NCBI GenBank assembly: GCA_024741835.1
Contig: JAENRP010000138.1
Span: 1-64,000 of the forward strand
Source of the DNA: Diplocarpon mali
Lineage: Eukaryota; Ascomycota; Leotiomycetes; Helotiales; Drepanopezizaceae
Reading direction: 5' to 3'
Length of the DNA stretch: 64,000 nucleotides
Both the position numbers and the translations under genes were made by a program. Position 1 is the stretch's first letter. Every line of letters starts with the position of its first letter. Shown one piece after another: positions 12,545 through 24,529 of the stretch. The notes beneath the pieces were generated by a model, which worked only from the letters and a program-made list of their open reading frames with translations, searched no databases and was not told the origin of the DNA.

Positions 12545-14790
12545 GGAAGCAATTCCTAACCTCTTATACTATTAGTATAAATGGACTTAGAGTATTATTA
12601 TTAGCTTTAGTAGATACTAAAGCCCTTAGTTACCTATTTTTAAATTATTCCCTTTTTATATATCTTTTAAAAGCGATTAACTTTAAAATTCTTCCTCTTC
12701 CAGCCCTTATTCCTATTTATAGATTTTAAAATACCATTTGCGCATAAGCTATATATTATATACGCTTTTATTTAATAATTGATAAAAGGTATATTTATAA
12801 CTGCCCTTAGGTTATTCTTAACTTAGGTTAGCGCGATACTATTATTAGAGTCAAGTGGATGCGCCGATTCCGATTTAAACTTAAGCTAAAGGAAAACCGA
12901 TTTATATAGCCTTTATATTACCTCCTATCTCCTTAATTTGCAAAGGAAATCGTCATTTATCTTCCTCCTTTTAAAGGACTTCGGATCCGATCTGATTATT
13001 AAGCTGACGTCAATTGTAAAGAATAGGAAATAGCTATAGATAAAGCTTAATAGATTAATAGAAGATAGTCTTACGTTAATTTAGTAGTCTTAATTAAGCG
13101 TAAGATCCCTATTGCTATTACTAGACTAGCGCCTTTGCTTATAATTAAGCCAGATTTAGGAAAATAGTCTAATATAAATCGATTATAATCTAACCCTATT
13201 TGCAAATGCCCCAAAGCTGCAATTCCTATTTATAAAATTAGTACTAACGCCTTTTATTATAATATAAAGTGTAAGGAGATTAAGTTCTTTTAAACTAGTA
13301 TTTATAAAGTAGATAGGATTCTAAAGGAAAGATATAAGTTTAAGAATCCTAATATTAAAAAGCTAATTAATAATCGACTCTTGAAATAGTACTAATCTCT
13401 AAGATAAGCCTTCTTAAAAAGGGATGCAAATACCCTTCCTTCCTATCGGTACTATAATTATAAGATATAGTTAAAAGGACCCTTGCCTAATACCTATTCG
13501 CCCCTTTACTATCAATCTACTAAAGAGCTTAAGGTTATAAAGGAGTATTTACTTAAGAATTTAAATAAAGGCTTTATTAAGATAAGTACTAGCCCCTTTG
13601 CTTTGCTAGTACTATTTATAAAGAAGGCCGACGGTAGCCTCCGATTTTGTATAGACTACCGGAAGCTAAATGCACTAACTCAGAAGGACGCTTACCTGAT
13701 TCTAAGGATAGATGAGCTTTTAAAGTAAGTATCTAAAGCTAAGATTTTTATAAAATTAGATATTCGAGCCGCTTTTAATCAGATATAAATAGACCCTAAA
13801 TCAAAGGAGTATACTACCTTTTGAATAAGGTATAGATCTTATAAATGTAAGGTTCTCTTATTTGGCCTTTATAATAGACCTAGTACTTATTAGTAGTATA
13901 TAAATAACATTCTTTTAAATTACTTAAATGATTTTTATATAGCGTATTTAAATGATATTTTAATTTACTTTAAAAATGTTAAAGAGCACTAGGGCTATAT
14001 TGAAAAGGTATTAAAACGACTCTTAAAGGCTAGTCTTTAAGCAGATATTAAGAAGTGCGAATTCTATATTATTTAAACTTAATATCTTAGCTATATTCTA
14101 ATAATAACTAGGATCGAACTAGACCTTAAAAAGGTCGAACTACTATATAATTAAAAGTACTTGAAAACTATTATTAAAGTAAAGTCCTACTTAGGATTTT
14201 ATAAGTTCTATTAATAATTTATTTGCAACTTTAGACTAATCGCCAAACCCTTCTCTATTTTAACCCAACCGATAGTGCTTTAGAAATAGATAGAAGAGTG
14301 CCGAATCGCTTTTAAAGAGCTTTGTAAGCAGTTGCTCTTGATTTAGCGGATTTACTATTTTAACCCTAACTTGCTTATAAAGCTGGAAACTGATACTTCT
14401 AATAGCGTTATTGCTAAAGTACTTTCTTAGTAATACTCCAATAAGCAATAGTACTTAATCGGCTTCTATTTGCATATACTCTTTAGCTATAAACCTAATT
14501 AGGAAATATATAATAAGGAACTCTTTACTATTATTAAATCCTACTATAAATGGAAACCTAAGCTTATATTACTTAAAGAGCGAGTTAATATTTACTTAGA
14601 TTACCGCTCCCTTAAGTACTTTATAATTACTAAAGTTCTAATTGCAAAATAGTGCTAATAGATAGAATTTCTATTTAACTTCAATTTTCGAATTGTATAT
14701 ATTCTTAGTAAAGATAATTAAAAGGCTAATATTCTTAGCCGCTAAAAGTAGGATATGCTAGTTTATAAATAAGCGAAGCTAGATAGCCGA
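12545..14790 (+). pseudogene. C1 protease-RT-RNase H
   Basis: The protease remnant L-A-L-V-D-T-K-A at about 12600-12625 has Lys where the family Gly/Ser-Gly would be. The RT N-terminus at 13483-13728 is an open 81-codon stretch that includes LFIKKADGSLRF and the CIDYRKLNALTQKD motif of gypsy RTs. The catalytic box near 13945-13965 reads YLND, with the first Asp changed to Asn. RNase H follows at about 14260-14740, with LETDTSNSV, then a Y-I-L-S-K-D-N motif. The frame carries many TAG/TAA stops. It is the best preserved RT of the gypsy C family in the window. Confidence 0.92.
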
Positions 14791-14794
14791 TCCT

Positions 14795-15810
14795 AAGTTC
14801 TACTTTCCTTTATTTAATTAAACACTTGAATTAATACCAAACTAGCTAATAAATTTCTTACCGAATCTGCTAAAGGCACTCTTGCCTTAATATCAACTGA
14901 TACTTCTGATTCGACCTTGAATCGACCTAAGGATTCCTTTAATTTAATTAAGAAACTTTATTAAAACAATTGCAAATCCTTTTAAAAAATTTGTACTAAC
15001 CTCCTTAAGGACTACTCCTTAAAAGACAGATTACTTTACTTTAAAGAGCGCCTTTGCGTATACTATAATACTCCCTTATGCACTCATCTAATTTAAGAAG
15101 CTTATAACCAACCTTTAAGCGCGCACCCTAATAGCTTAAAGACCTATTAGCTTCTTACTCCTAAGTACTATTAGGCTAGGATAGGTTTAAACTGCAAAAG
15201 ATTCATTGCAAACTGCAGACCTTATCAATTCTTATATTTAAAGATAATTAAATAATAAGGCCTCTTATAGCCTTTCCCTATTCCTAACTATCTTATATAG
15301 CACTTATATATAAATTTTAAGGATTTCCCTCCTAATAAGCATAGTTTTAATCGAATCCTGGTTTTTATAAACCAACTTAATAAGAGTGCTATTATAATCC
15401 CTTATTATAAAGATATTAATGCTTAAGGAACTGCCTGATTATTCGTTTAATAGATATATCGATTCGGCTATACTCTAGAGACAATTACCTCAGACTAAGG
15501 CCTTTAATTTGTCTTCTCATTTTAAAGAGAGTTCTACTATATTATTAGTATTAAGATTAAACTCTCTATAGTATACTATAAAGAGACTAATAGCCAAATG
15601 GAAATCATAAATAAGTATATTAATTTAAGGCTATAGCCTTTTATTAATTACTATTAAGATAATTAGAGTGAACTAATTCTATTAATAGATTATATGCAAT
15701 CGACTCTCCTTTACGCTTCGATTAGTATAATCCTATATTAGCTTAGGTATAAAGTCGCGCCTTAGATAAGTTAGGACTGGATCTCTTTAAAACCGTCTAG
15801 CTTATAGGAG
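14795..15810 (+). pseudogene. C1 integrase, first part (split by D1)
   Basis: This part holds the zinc-binding and catalytic domains of the integrase. The H...C region runs from about 15080 to 15220 (H-L-I...N-C-R-P-Y-Q). Core positions follow at about 15290 onward, with F-V-F-S-F and a K-E-T-N-S-Q-M-E glutamate region near 15580-15605. The frame stops at the D1 insertion and resumes at 23806-23811. Comparison with C2 (around 30250-30330) shows that only the D1 element plus one aggag copy were added. Confidence 0.88.
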
Positions 15811-16109
15811 TATAGGTTCTATACTAGTAATCGATATTCACGTGAATATAGTTAAGTACTTATTATCAAAAAGAATCTATTATAATATCTATCTATCTCT
15901 ATATAACCGAGATGGTACCTTTATACCTATGAATGTCCTCCTTCTTATAGTCCCTCTTAGCCGCATATGGATATCCTTCCGAGGTCCTCCGGCTGAATAG
16001 CCGTCCGAAATATATACGAAACCCCTTATATCGCATATGATATAGCTATATAGGATGACCCTAGGAATAAGGGCAGCTTGCCTCCTATATAGGAATCTGC
16101 GTACCAATA
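15811..16109 (-). repeat. D1 3' LTR
   Basis: A 299-bp LTR nearly identical to 23507-23805 and 61252-61550. The ends read tatagg...ccaata (TG...CA type after RIP on the coding strand). It carries several short open frames that are not genes. Confidence 0.95.
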
Positions 16110-16674
16110 CCGGCAGTACTCTCTTTTAAAAAGACCTTTTCAACTCGCATAAGGAAGTACGCAGAACAGGTGTATAAAGGAGGTAGATTAATAGCAAATA
16201 ATCAAATAATAATAAAGAATAAAATAGCGAAGACAAATAGCTTAATAGCAAAGGCAGGTGTAACAAGTGGTAAGGATAGTATATAGGAAATAGAATAGCA
16301 AAGATAAAGGCAAATAGCAAAGAGGGAAAGGAAAGGTATCTAAGTAATGGAAGCAATCTAAAGTCTTTATTCGAGCCTTATAGTAGTGCGATTATAGTCC
16401 GGTTGCGTTCTAGTAGGTTTGAGACTCTTTATTAAAGAGTCATCTAGAGTTGTAATCCACTATGGCTATGAATTATAATGATCTATAGAAGGGAAAAGAG
16501 GGGCTTCTAAGAAGGTATATATATCAAGCTTCTCTCCTTCTTTAATCTCTCAACTCTAACTCCCACTTCTTATAAGTAGGTCGATTCCCCCTCTTGCTTC
16601 TAAGTTGATTAACCCTTTAGTAGATCTTATCCTATATCAACTTATTACTAATATTATTATTATTAGTAAGTGCT
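16110..16674. other. D1 region between 3' LTR and antisense ORF
   Basis: There is no gene here that I can support. The left half is purine-rich with irregular repeats of aaatagcaaag-like units (about 16180-16330). A palindrome gactcttt/aaagagtc lies at 16431-16449. A pyrimidine-rich stretch at about 16545-16640 and an inverted repeat ttactaat/attagtaa (about 16645-16668) lie just before the antisense frame, so this may be its leader or promoter. Confidence 0.5.
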
Positions 16675-17640
16675 TTGATTGTTAGCCGACCCCTTTTAAT
16701 ATATATATCGCTGACTTGGATAGTGCTTAAATGCAATCCCGAGGACCTGCCTAAGGCCTTTCGAGTGCTATGCGTATATTATACGCATGTGATATTAAGA
16801 AAGGAGGCTAGTAAGAATAATACTAGCTATATATGCGCATTTAATACTCTCACTTTTAAGAAGTATGACTACTGCATTGCGCAGCAGGCAAAGTGTATCT
16901 TAATAGGTGCCCTTTGATATCCTCTTACTCTAATAACCTCTAATAGATATCCGTTCTAAATACCCATCTAGGCTTAGGATAAGTATATTATCCTCTAGGA
17001 TGCTTAGGTTAGCGGTAACGTTAAAGTAATCTAAGAGGCGGCCCGAATCCTATCTAAGGAGACTTAGATATAAATCTCTATAGTCCCGAAGACTTAGGAT
17101 GCCCTTTAGCTAGCCTAGCTGAACGAAGCTTATACTCTCTACCGTAGTATCGACCTTGCGAACACTTGGCAAGCTGTATATGCCCCTAAATTTATCTAAT
17201 ATCGATGACTGACTATTTGCAGGATCTATTGCGCGCTGTCTAAGGCGGCAATGCTGCCCTCGGGCGTCTTGAAACTTAAGGCGCTAAGGTGCTCGGCTCC
17301 CTCTAGCGTATAGAGGGGCTATCTAGCTCGGCTAAGGGCCGCTCTTAGGCTCCCTTTAATAATATCCGCCGCTAAAAAGGCAAGGGCAGATAGGTGCCTT
17401 CTAAGGGCTCTCTAGAGGGTAGGGATCTGGATCTCGATAATCTGGATAAGCCGAATCCAAAGGAGATCGCGGCCGCTCTTGCTTAGGTGCGAGCTTAAGA
17501 GGAGCGGGCCAACTTGGCCGCTGCTTTAAGTAGTAAGGCTTCTAGGCCTTAGGGGTTTAAGGATCTACGCCTTAGAAATCCTAGTGCTTAAGATAGGTAC
17601 TTGTTAAGGGTGGAATCGTTAGTAGATCGTTGTCTTTAGC
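16675..17640 (+). pseudogene. Antisense Cys-rich accessory ORF of element D1
   Basis: An unrecognised frame running opposite to D1 gag-pol, between RNase H and the 3' LTR. It is open for 80 codons (16675-16917), then broken by TGA (probably CGA) and further TAG/TAA. Cys codons at 16834-16836, Tyr (TAT, likely former Cys) at 16864-16866, Cys at 16873-16875 and 16894-16896 give the same C-x9-C-x2-C-x6-C spacing as the C1/C2 antisense ORFs. A C-V-Y-Y near 16771 fits an upstream C-x2-C. A Leu/Glu/Ala-rich, GC-richer tail follows to about 17640, with one apparent frameshift near 17200. C and D are different superfamilies, so this looks like a shared module. Function unknown. Confidence 0.62.
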
Positions 17641-17912
17641 AATATAATAATTGCTGCTTTACTATAACCTCCTTCTCAAGTACTGCTCAAGTGATAAAAA
17701 AAATGCAAGTACGCGCAGGTAAGTAAGAAAAGATAAAAGAAGGTAGTAATAGCAAGTGTAGGAATATATCTCGCAATAAAAATAAAAAAAATTGCCAATA
17801 GCTCGCAATTAAAAATATCGGATATCGTCAATCTAGGACCTTTTCAAGTCTGGTTATGCCCTGATAGGCCTTTATACCCATCCCTCCTTCCTAACAATTA
17901 TCGAATTAGTAT
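17641..17912. other. D1 spacer between antisense ORF and pol 3' end
   Basis: A-rich low-complexity sequence (about 17690-17820: runs of A and aaaataaaaaaaattg) separating the convergent 3' ends of the antisense ORF and pol. No gene is seen. D2 is cut by C1 at the point equivalent to 17912, so this part cannot be compared inside the window. Confidence 0.4.
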
Positions 17913-19600
17913 CTACCAGTTGCTAAAGGGCCTGATTTGGATTAGCTTTTATCATAGCATCGGCGGGATTGCTAGCGCTATTGATCCAACGTATCTCTAT
18001 AAGCTCCCTATTCTTGTACAATTGTCGTATAGCCATTATATCGATTATCAATCGCTTCTCCTTTATAGTGCCTAATTTGACAATACACTTATATAAGGAG
18101 AGGGAATCTATATACACAATAGTAAGGAGGCGGGGTAGACTTAGCTTAGCTATTACTATATCAATCGTCGTAGCTATAGAAACTAGCATATCAATACCTG
18201 CCACTATAGCATATAGTTCAGAGGCTAGTACAGCTCTCGTCACTCTCTTATACTTCGTCGAGCTATAGTATAGAATATTGCCTTTCAAAGTAAACTGCGA
18301 TTCTCCTTCCTCTTTAATAGCTAATACGATAATATAGCCGATCTGCAAGCTTAAATCCTTATTATTGGCAAAAGATCTATCGATAAATGCGAATAGTTTA
18401 GCGTTTTATAAATTGACGGCAAGGTAGGTCAGGCCTCTTTCGGGATTGTTTCAAATCCATTTGAGTCGCTTATTCAGATTCTCTGCATCCTAAACTATCG
18501 GATCCTAATATTAGGCTGCCGCTAACAAATCGAAGGAAGCTTCTAACTGGCAGATCGTAGCTAAATAAGCTCCCCTTGCTCTCTGCTTTAGGTATTATTA
18601 CTTATAGCCCTCCTAAGAAGTATCGACTAGTTCCAGCCTTTAGCCTTAGCCCTTTTATCGCATATATACTATATCCCCTTCCTAGGAAATAATACACCTG
18701 TTAAAAGCCAGTAATTCGGTGCTCGATAGGTGTTATATTAGCTTTATAAGGAATCCTACCCTTTTAATCTCGTCCTCCTCCTTTTTCAAGAAGTCTGCTT
18801 CTCCAAGTATCAAAGTATCGTCTGTCTATATTCCTACTATATTGAAAAAGGGAGAAGTGCTCGAGGTTAATAATAAACAAGGGTCATAAGTTGAGTTGGC
18901 CATACCGAGATTGCTGCGATAGTACTTATAGTAGGTGCTAAACCAGTGGTTTCCTAATTCAGGAATGCTATAGAGCGGCAGCACTACTTTAAAGACCGTA
19001 CCTATAGGGAATAGCTTAGCGATATCTTATAAGGGAAATACAAATATATCGCATAGTAGCTTTAAAGCTGCTTAGGTATATGCTTATATAATATCCCGTA
19101 GGCTGAGAATGCCCTTCTTGCCCTATTCTTTAAAGTGTTCCTGTATTAATACCAAAAGTGATATTAAAAGGCGTTAGCTTGCTCATTAGATAGTTAGGGA
19201 TTAAGTGATTATGCCTTCCTCCTTCTTGCTAGTATCGTTCCAGGCTTATATAATTAAGCGTGATTTCTCAAATAGGTGATCTATCTCCTTCCCCTTTATC
19301 TTATCAACCATCCTCGATTTGAAGATCCTCTTGCCTTTTATAGCAGGGTCATTTTTATTTATCGGTACGAATACCCTCCTATTCATTAGCCCTTAGTACT
19401 CCTTTAGGCGAGATTGCTAGAAAGGGCGCCTAGGAGTGGTAATCTTGCCTTCTGCCTATAGCTTCTGCGACAGTTCCTAGTCCCTATTCTCCTTCTCCGT
19501 TAGGAATACCTCCGATTTGGCCATGTATAGTTTATCATCTGCTCTAAAGGATATCCATATCTTAGTATTATAGTCGTCATCAATTCTAGGAAGGCTAGAA
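17913..19600 (-). pseudogene. D1 reverse transcriptase and RNase H (copia type)
   Basis: This is the C-terminal part of the D1 polyprotein. RNase H is open for 141 codons at 17923-18348. It shows A-S-E-L-Y-A-I, then VYIDSLSLYKCI and EKRLIIDI, and ends with N-P-A-D-A; these motifs recur in ascomycete copia elements. RT lies at about 18640-19560, with the catalytic TDDTLILG at about 18804-18832 retaining both Asp. Between them are scattered TAG/TAA stops. Although dead, this copy is less decayed than D2, whose box reads DN. Confidence 0.92.
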
Positions 19601-21160
19601 ATAGGCTTAATAAAGGGAACCTCTACTCTTGGCGATTGCTTGCGACTATTAAGTTGCGGCTTAATTAAGCGAGAGGGCTCTACTTCTTTATCGACGTTAG
19701 TTGCGTTCTACTCCCTTTCGGTAGTCGTTCGATCCTTGGATTCAGTTCCTCTAGTTTCCTTTAGGCAGTTTTCTTTATTATCGATTTTAAATAGGCGTAC
19801 GCTTATCGACCTGAAGTGCTTTGTTCTACCGCTGATATTGACTATATAGGTTTCGTTCTCTAAGCCTAGGAACTCAAATAGGCCTATCTATCCTCTCTTC
19901 TCCTAATATACTAACACTAGGTCTTTCAACCTTAAATCGTAGATATAAGTGGTTCTAGGGCTATTCCTTATACCTAAAGCGTCGTTAACCTTGCGAGTAG
20001 TATAGATCTTCCTAACTTCCTTTATAGCCTTCTTAATTATCGCTGCCCTCTATTCTACTAATAGATTTAGTGGATCTAGTTTAGTTAGCCTTAGATATGC
20101 CCTAAAAATGAGTAGGGTGAGAATCATCCTATTAGGCCCTGCTATATCGTTGACCGCTTTAATAGCTATTTGCAGCCTTTTATCGTCGCTTAATTAGGGG
20201 TATTCAACCGTCATTATCTCGAAGGCATATCTTAAAGGGCGATAATACCGTTCGACCTTGCCGATAGAGTAGTGCGCTTCTATAGGAACCAGTTTAGGGG
20301 TTGTTCCTACAGATCTTAAAGAGCTTCTAAACTCTGCCGAGTTGAAGTTAGTACTGTAGTCGTATACTACAAAATTAGGAGGTCTAATATAGGTATCCAG
20401 CTAAGCCAATTTAAGGGCTTAAAACATTGCGTCAGCCGAATGTGCTCCTATTCCCTTCCGTAAGAACCTTGCGGCTCTAAATCCCGTCGCTTCGTCAACT
20501 ATATAAAGGGCGTTCCTTCTACCGAACTAAGCAATATCGATATATATAGTATAATTAAAGTCGATATCGTCTTATAGCTTAAATCGGAATCTATAAGGAG
20601 CGTCGGCGTAAAGTTAACAATATCGGCATATTTCCCTTACTCTTGCTATAATGCTAGAGTCGATGTTATAACCGGCCTAGTTTAAGAGGTATTTAAGGCG
20701 CTTTACCAAAGGATGTCCGAATCTTTTATACAGCCTTCGGATCTCCATTTCTATTAAGTGGCATATATTAATCGTACCCTCTAAAGTCATTAGAAGTTGC
20801 TCTGTTGTATCGAGTAAGAGCTATAGGTGCCTATGTTTTCTGACAATTAAGTGTTTCTCCTTGCTGATGATAAGCAAATTGCGCAGATTGTCGTATTTAA
20901 CTCCTATTTTATCGAGTTGTTATAAGCAGATTAAAAACGGTATATCTGCCTTTATAATTAAAAACTCTATAAGGCCTGCCGGTGTTCGAACAGTTATCTT
21001 GCTAATTGCATTTCGCGAACCTACCCTAAAGGTAATTTTATACTTTTCAGCGCTAAGTGGAGCCAGAACTGCGTCCTATATATTTTGCAAGGCTTTGAAT
21101 TAGTTGATTCCTCTTACATTTTTATTTAAGGCGCCTATATCAATTAGGAATCCTTAAAAG
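19601..21160 (-). pseudogene. D1 protease and integrase (copia type)
   Basis: The protease active site reads FLIDIGA at about 21130-21154 (family D-T/S-G). The integrase zinc region shows H...H (HLIEMEIRRLYKRFGHP, about 20705-20770) and C-x2-C (REICRYC, about 20625-20645). The core acidic residues are in YIDIA (about 20529-20545), VVYDYSTN (about 20354-20370) and the glutamate of GKVERYYR (about 20240-20265). The C-terminal arm at about 19860-20180 carries IKAVNDIAGPNRM and EVRKIYTTRKVNDAL. The D2 copy of this arm is open at 35616-35882, which confirms the reading frame. Confidence 0.92.
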
Positions 21161-23460
21161 AACTGATCTGTCTACTAGGTTGTAAACACCTTAAGGTCCG
21201 TTTGTATAGGTTTATTAACCCTTATTGTCAAAAGGTATTCAGCCTTTTGCTTTTCAAGCTGGTCAAGCATAGTTCTCAAGTTATACTCCTTCTTAGAAGC
21301 TAGGAATACTATAGTAAAGTTGATATTACTATCCTTAAGGTCGCTAATTGCTTGGTCCTCCTCTTCCGAAGAGGTTTCCTATTTATCCTTATCGGTCCTA
21401 TTGCCTTCCGAATATGCTCCATTGTCTTCTTAAGCAAGGTATGCCTTGTATATTTTATCCATTGGCTTATAGCCTTCGGCTTATCGGCTTGCTATATAGC
21501 GAGACTTCTAGGCGGCTCTTTCTTCTTTTAAGTGCTTACTACTATAGCAGTCCTTTTTCTAGCATATAATGCACCCTATATAGCCTGGTTTTAATTAGAA
21601 GGTTGTTCCTCTCTTATTACCCTAGGCAAACTTTATCTTTCTATTCGAAAAGTGCGCTATAGATTACCCTTGCTCCTCGGCCAAATAATATCGGGGTCTA
21701 TTAGTAGCTGAACTAGGGTGTTAAGGTCTAGATAGTCCGTCCTAGGCAACTACTCCTGCGCAAGCCCGTAAGCTATCCAATAGAGCTAGGAACGTCGCTA
21801 GTAGCTTAAAAAGTGCCATTTGGAATAGCCGATTCTCGGAAACACCTTATATAAGTCTGTCTCTAATTGATCGATTATTCCTTATACTAGCATATAGGCC
21901 CAATTGCAAGTTTTGCAGCTCTTTAGCATAGTTCTCAAGTTAGGTCAAGATCGGTTTCCCCCTTTAGTAGTCCTCTTATTAGAATAGGTCAAATATCAGC
22001 TGAAACCACCTCCTTAGGAATCTGCTACTTCTCTCTTCGGTCTTATAATTGGCCCGAATGGCCTCTACTAGATCGGCAAACTTAAAGTTCTTATTTTACA
22101 AGTACCGATAGTAGTATATTAAGGCCGAGTCTTATAGCATAGATGGAAAGGCTCTATGCTATATGCTTTAGTCTACCGAGGCTCTTTAGCACAAATCGGC
22201 GAATATATAAAGCTTCTTATTAAGGTGATCTTTCCCGCCTAAGTACTAAGTCTCCTTAGTATACATCTTACTTAGATTTACAAGGGTTTTGGCCTAATCT
22301 GAAGTCAAAGGTTCTATAATATACCAGGATAGTTAAGCGTCGCTCTAGTTAAGGTCTAGAAGCGCTCTTAAACCCTTCCCTACGGCAAAGGGTAGCAATG
22401 ATCCGTCTCTCGGTTGGATCGGCGGCATTAGTATTGGATTCAGGATCTCTAGGTATTGCGAGACTAGAGTTCGTCCTAATCGGGGTTAATAAGGTATTCT
22501 TTCAAGGTTGTACTATTCGGTTGTTTGTCTCGGAGTGTCCGCTTTATACAGGTTGTCTTATAAAGTGTTATTATACCTAGGGTGTCCTTGCCGAAGCGAG
22601 TCTTAGCGTAGTATCTCCTATTCAGCTATAGTAACCCTCCGAGCGGGTGGCTCGCTTATTCGCATGGATTCGGCAAATTCTAAAGCAGACCTTGTTCTAT
22701 ATCTCGGAGATTGTGCTATAACTGAGTTCGGTACTTCTCAGGTCTATGACTCTAGCTAGTCTTCTAGCCACTCATTTCCTTCTTGGTATACTATATCGAA
22801 AAGTGCCTAGCCGATCGAAAAGCCCTTCCTATATTAAATGTATACTCTATAGTACCGAAGGTCGTCCCTCAGGCGTCGTCGAACATCCTTATCTAGCGAT
22901 TTAAAGTCGCTAACTATCCAGTCTTAGAACTCCTCTTAAAAGTCCTTAGCGAGGTATAGCCCTCTCCTTTTGCCGTCTTATAATGTCTTCTGGAAGTTCT
23001 TTGCGTATTAATCTTTTAGTCCAAGGGCCTCTTCGCTAGGTTGATCCTCTTAAGGTCTTATATCCCTTTCGAAGTCCCTTAGTGTCTGAGGTTGCCCTAG
23101 ATTAAGTAGCATTAATAGTCCTCCCTTGGTCATTTCCTAATATTGTCTGGACATTGCTCTACGCCCTAATAGGGTCCGAAAGAAGTCCAATATAGTCGTA
23201 TTTTGCGTATCATTACGCTATTGTCTAGTTATAGTCGGGATACCGATTGCACTCCGGTTTTGCCTTAATTGTAATGCGTAATAGAATGCAAATAGAAGAG
23301 GATAGTATCTACCTTTAAAATAACAACTCTAGCTAGATTCGCGTACCTTTCGCCTTTTCCCCTTTAGTAGTAACTGATATTACTTTATACGTTTAAGTTA
23401 GTATTCAAGGTAAGCCGGAAATACAATTAAGTACTCCTTAAATCAAGAAAGAATTCTTCA
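21161..23460 (-). pseudogene. D1 gag (copia type)
   Basis: This is the particle protein. A long helical gag frame from about 23130 leads to a zinc knuckle at about 21533-21580 (Y-I-G-C-I-I-C-x-K-K-D-C-Y-S-S-K-H), close to the C-x2-C-x4-C-x4-H family pattern. An acidic Glu/Asp/Ser stretch follows (TSSEEEDQAISD, near 21340-21375) before the protease. The upstream part includes a D-x-R-R-R-L-R-D-D-L-R-Y-Y segment near 22830-22880. Stops are TAG/TAA at Gln/Trp. It is collinear with D2 58900-61190. Confidence 0.85.
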
Positions 23461-23506
23461 GTTTAATAACCTTACTATCTATAGTAAAGGTGCTACCACT
23501 GATTAG

Positions 23507-23805
23507 TATAGGTTCTATACCAGTAATCGATATTCACGTAAATATAGTTAAGTACTTATTATTAAAAAGAATCTATTATAATATCTGTCTATCTTTATAT
23601 AACTGAGATAGTACCTTTATACCTATAAATGTCCTCCCTCCTATAGTCCCTCTTAGCCGCATATAGATATCCTTCCGAGGTCCTCCGGCTGAATAGCCGT
23701 CCGAAATACATACGAAACCCCTTATATCGCATATGGTACAGCTGTATAGGATGACCCCAGGAACGAGGGCAGCTTGCCTCCTGCACAGGAATCTGCGTAC
23801 CAACA
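23507..23805 (-). repeat. D1 5' LTR
   Basis: A 299-bp LTR; its outer end caaca is followed by the aggag target duplicate. It is the least mutated of the three D LTRs. Confidence 0.95.
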
Positions 23806-24485
23806 AGGAGAGACTAAACTAAGTAAAGGCTAAGCTAGTAGTAGAGAGAATGCATACAGCTTAGGAAGTAGCAAAAGGCAATATAGAATGCGCTTAAAAG
23901 AAAATGCGTAAATCTATAAATCAATATTAAAAGGAGATTGATTAGAAACCTAGAGATATAGTCTACCTTTTAATAAAGAATCTTAAGAACTACCGCCTTA
24001 ATAGGAAACTGGCCAATTAATAAAATAGTCCTTTTAAGGTCTTTAAGAAGGTAGGCAATTTATATTAAATTAAGTTGCCTATAGGTTCTATAATATATAA
24101 TATCTTCGCGCTAAAGCTACTATTTAAAGATCCGCAGAACCCTTTGCTAAGTTAGGAATAACCCTAGCCTACTATAAAGAAGATCATTAAGTAAGAAGAG
24201 TATAAAGTGTCTAAGATACTAGGTATACGCTTATCTTAAGGGAAACTAGAGTATTAGGTCAAATGGACTAGTTATAACCCTAATTTAAGTTAGTATTACA
24301 CCTTAAATTTTGCAAAGTTATTATATAAGATTTGCAACTTTTACTAAGCCAATCCTATAAAGCTAGGACTACTTTAGAACTTATAAGCTTAGCTAAAAGC
24401 TTAAGAAAGCGGTATAAAAGATTACAATTACTTAAAAGATAATAAGCTAGATGCAAAATAGGTTAGTAAATAAATTTAAAAATAT
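23806..24485 (+). pseudogene. C1 integrase C-terminus with chromodomain
   Basis: This is the continuation of the C1 integrase after D1. Arg/Lys-rich C-terminal integrase sequence leads to a chromodomain-like segment at about 24196-24350: EEYKVSKILG, then GKLEYQVKW and a Y-x-L-N-F block. In chromoviruses this module directs insertion to heterochromatin, which fits the nested landscape here. The frame ends near an assembly gap (24486-24489) in a low-complexity A/T tract. Confidence 0.85.
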
Positions 24486-24529
24486 NNNNAGAAAAATAAT
24501 AAAAATATAAAAATAATAATACTAGGCCC

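Larger units (their letters stand above)
15811..23805 (-). mobile_element. Family D copia-type element, complete copy D1
   Basis: A full-length minus-strand Ty1/copia-type element of 7,995 bp. It has 299-bp LTRs at both ends and a perfect 5-bp target duplication aggag (15806-15810 and 23806-23810) inside the C1 integrase. The order from right to left is 5' LTR, gag with zinc knuckle, protease, integrase, RT, RNase H, a 1.8-kb extra region, 3' LTR. Integrase upstream of RT is the copia arrangement. It is less mutated than D2, as expected for a later insertion. The extra region holds an antisense ORF. Confidence 0.96.

Noticed and set aside
13483..13728. 81-codon frame read as an independent small gene
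   Set aside because: It is the N-terminal part of the C1 reverse transcriptase, bounded by RIP stops.
14028..14052. gactcttaaagg...ctttaagc in C1 resembling the palindromic motif
   Set aside because: It lacks the core and is the conserved RT segment (L-L-K-A-S-L), so the likeness is chance.
15889..16107. Open reverse frames in the D LTR (also at 23576-23806)
   Set aside because: They lie wholly inside the 299-bp LTR and vary between LTR copies.
16126..16356. Leu/Tyr-rich 76-codon reverse frame in D1
   Set aside because: Arises from a purine-rich low-complexity tract with aaatagcaa-like repeats; no support as a gene.
17969..18268. Plus-strand 99-codon frame
   Set aside because: Shadow of the well-supported D1 RNase H frame on the minus strand; the same applies to 26236-26436 in D2 and 35737-35958 over the D2 integrase.
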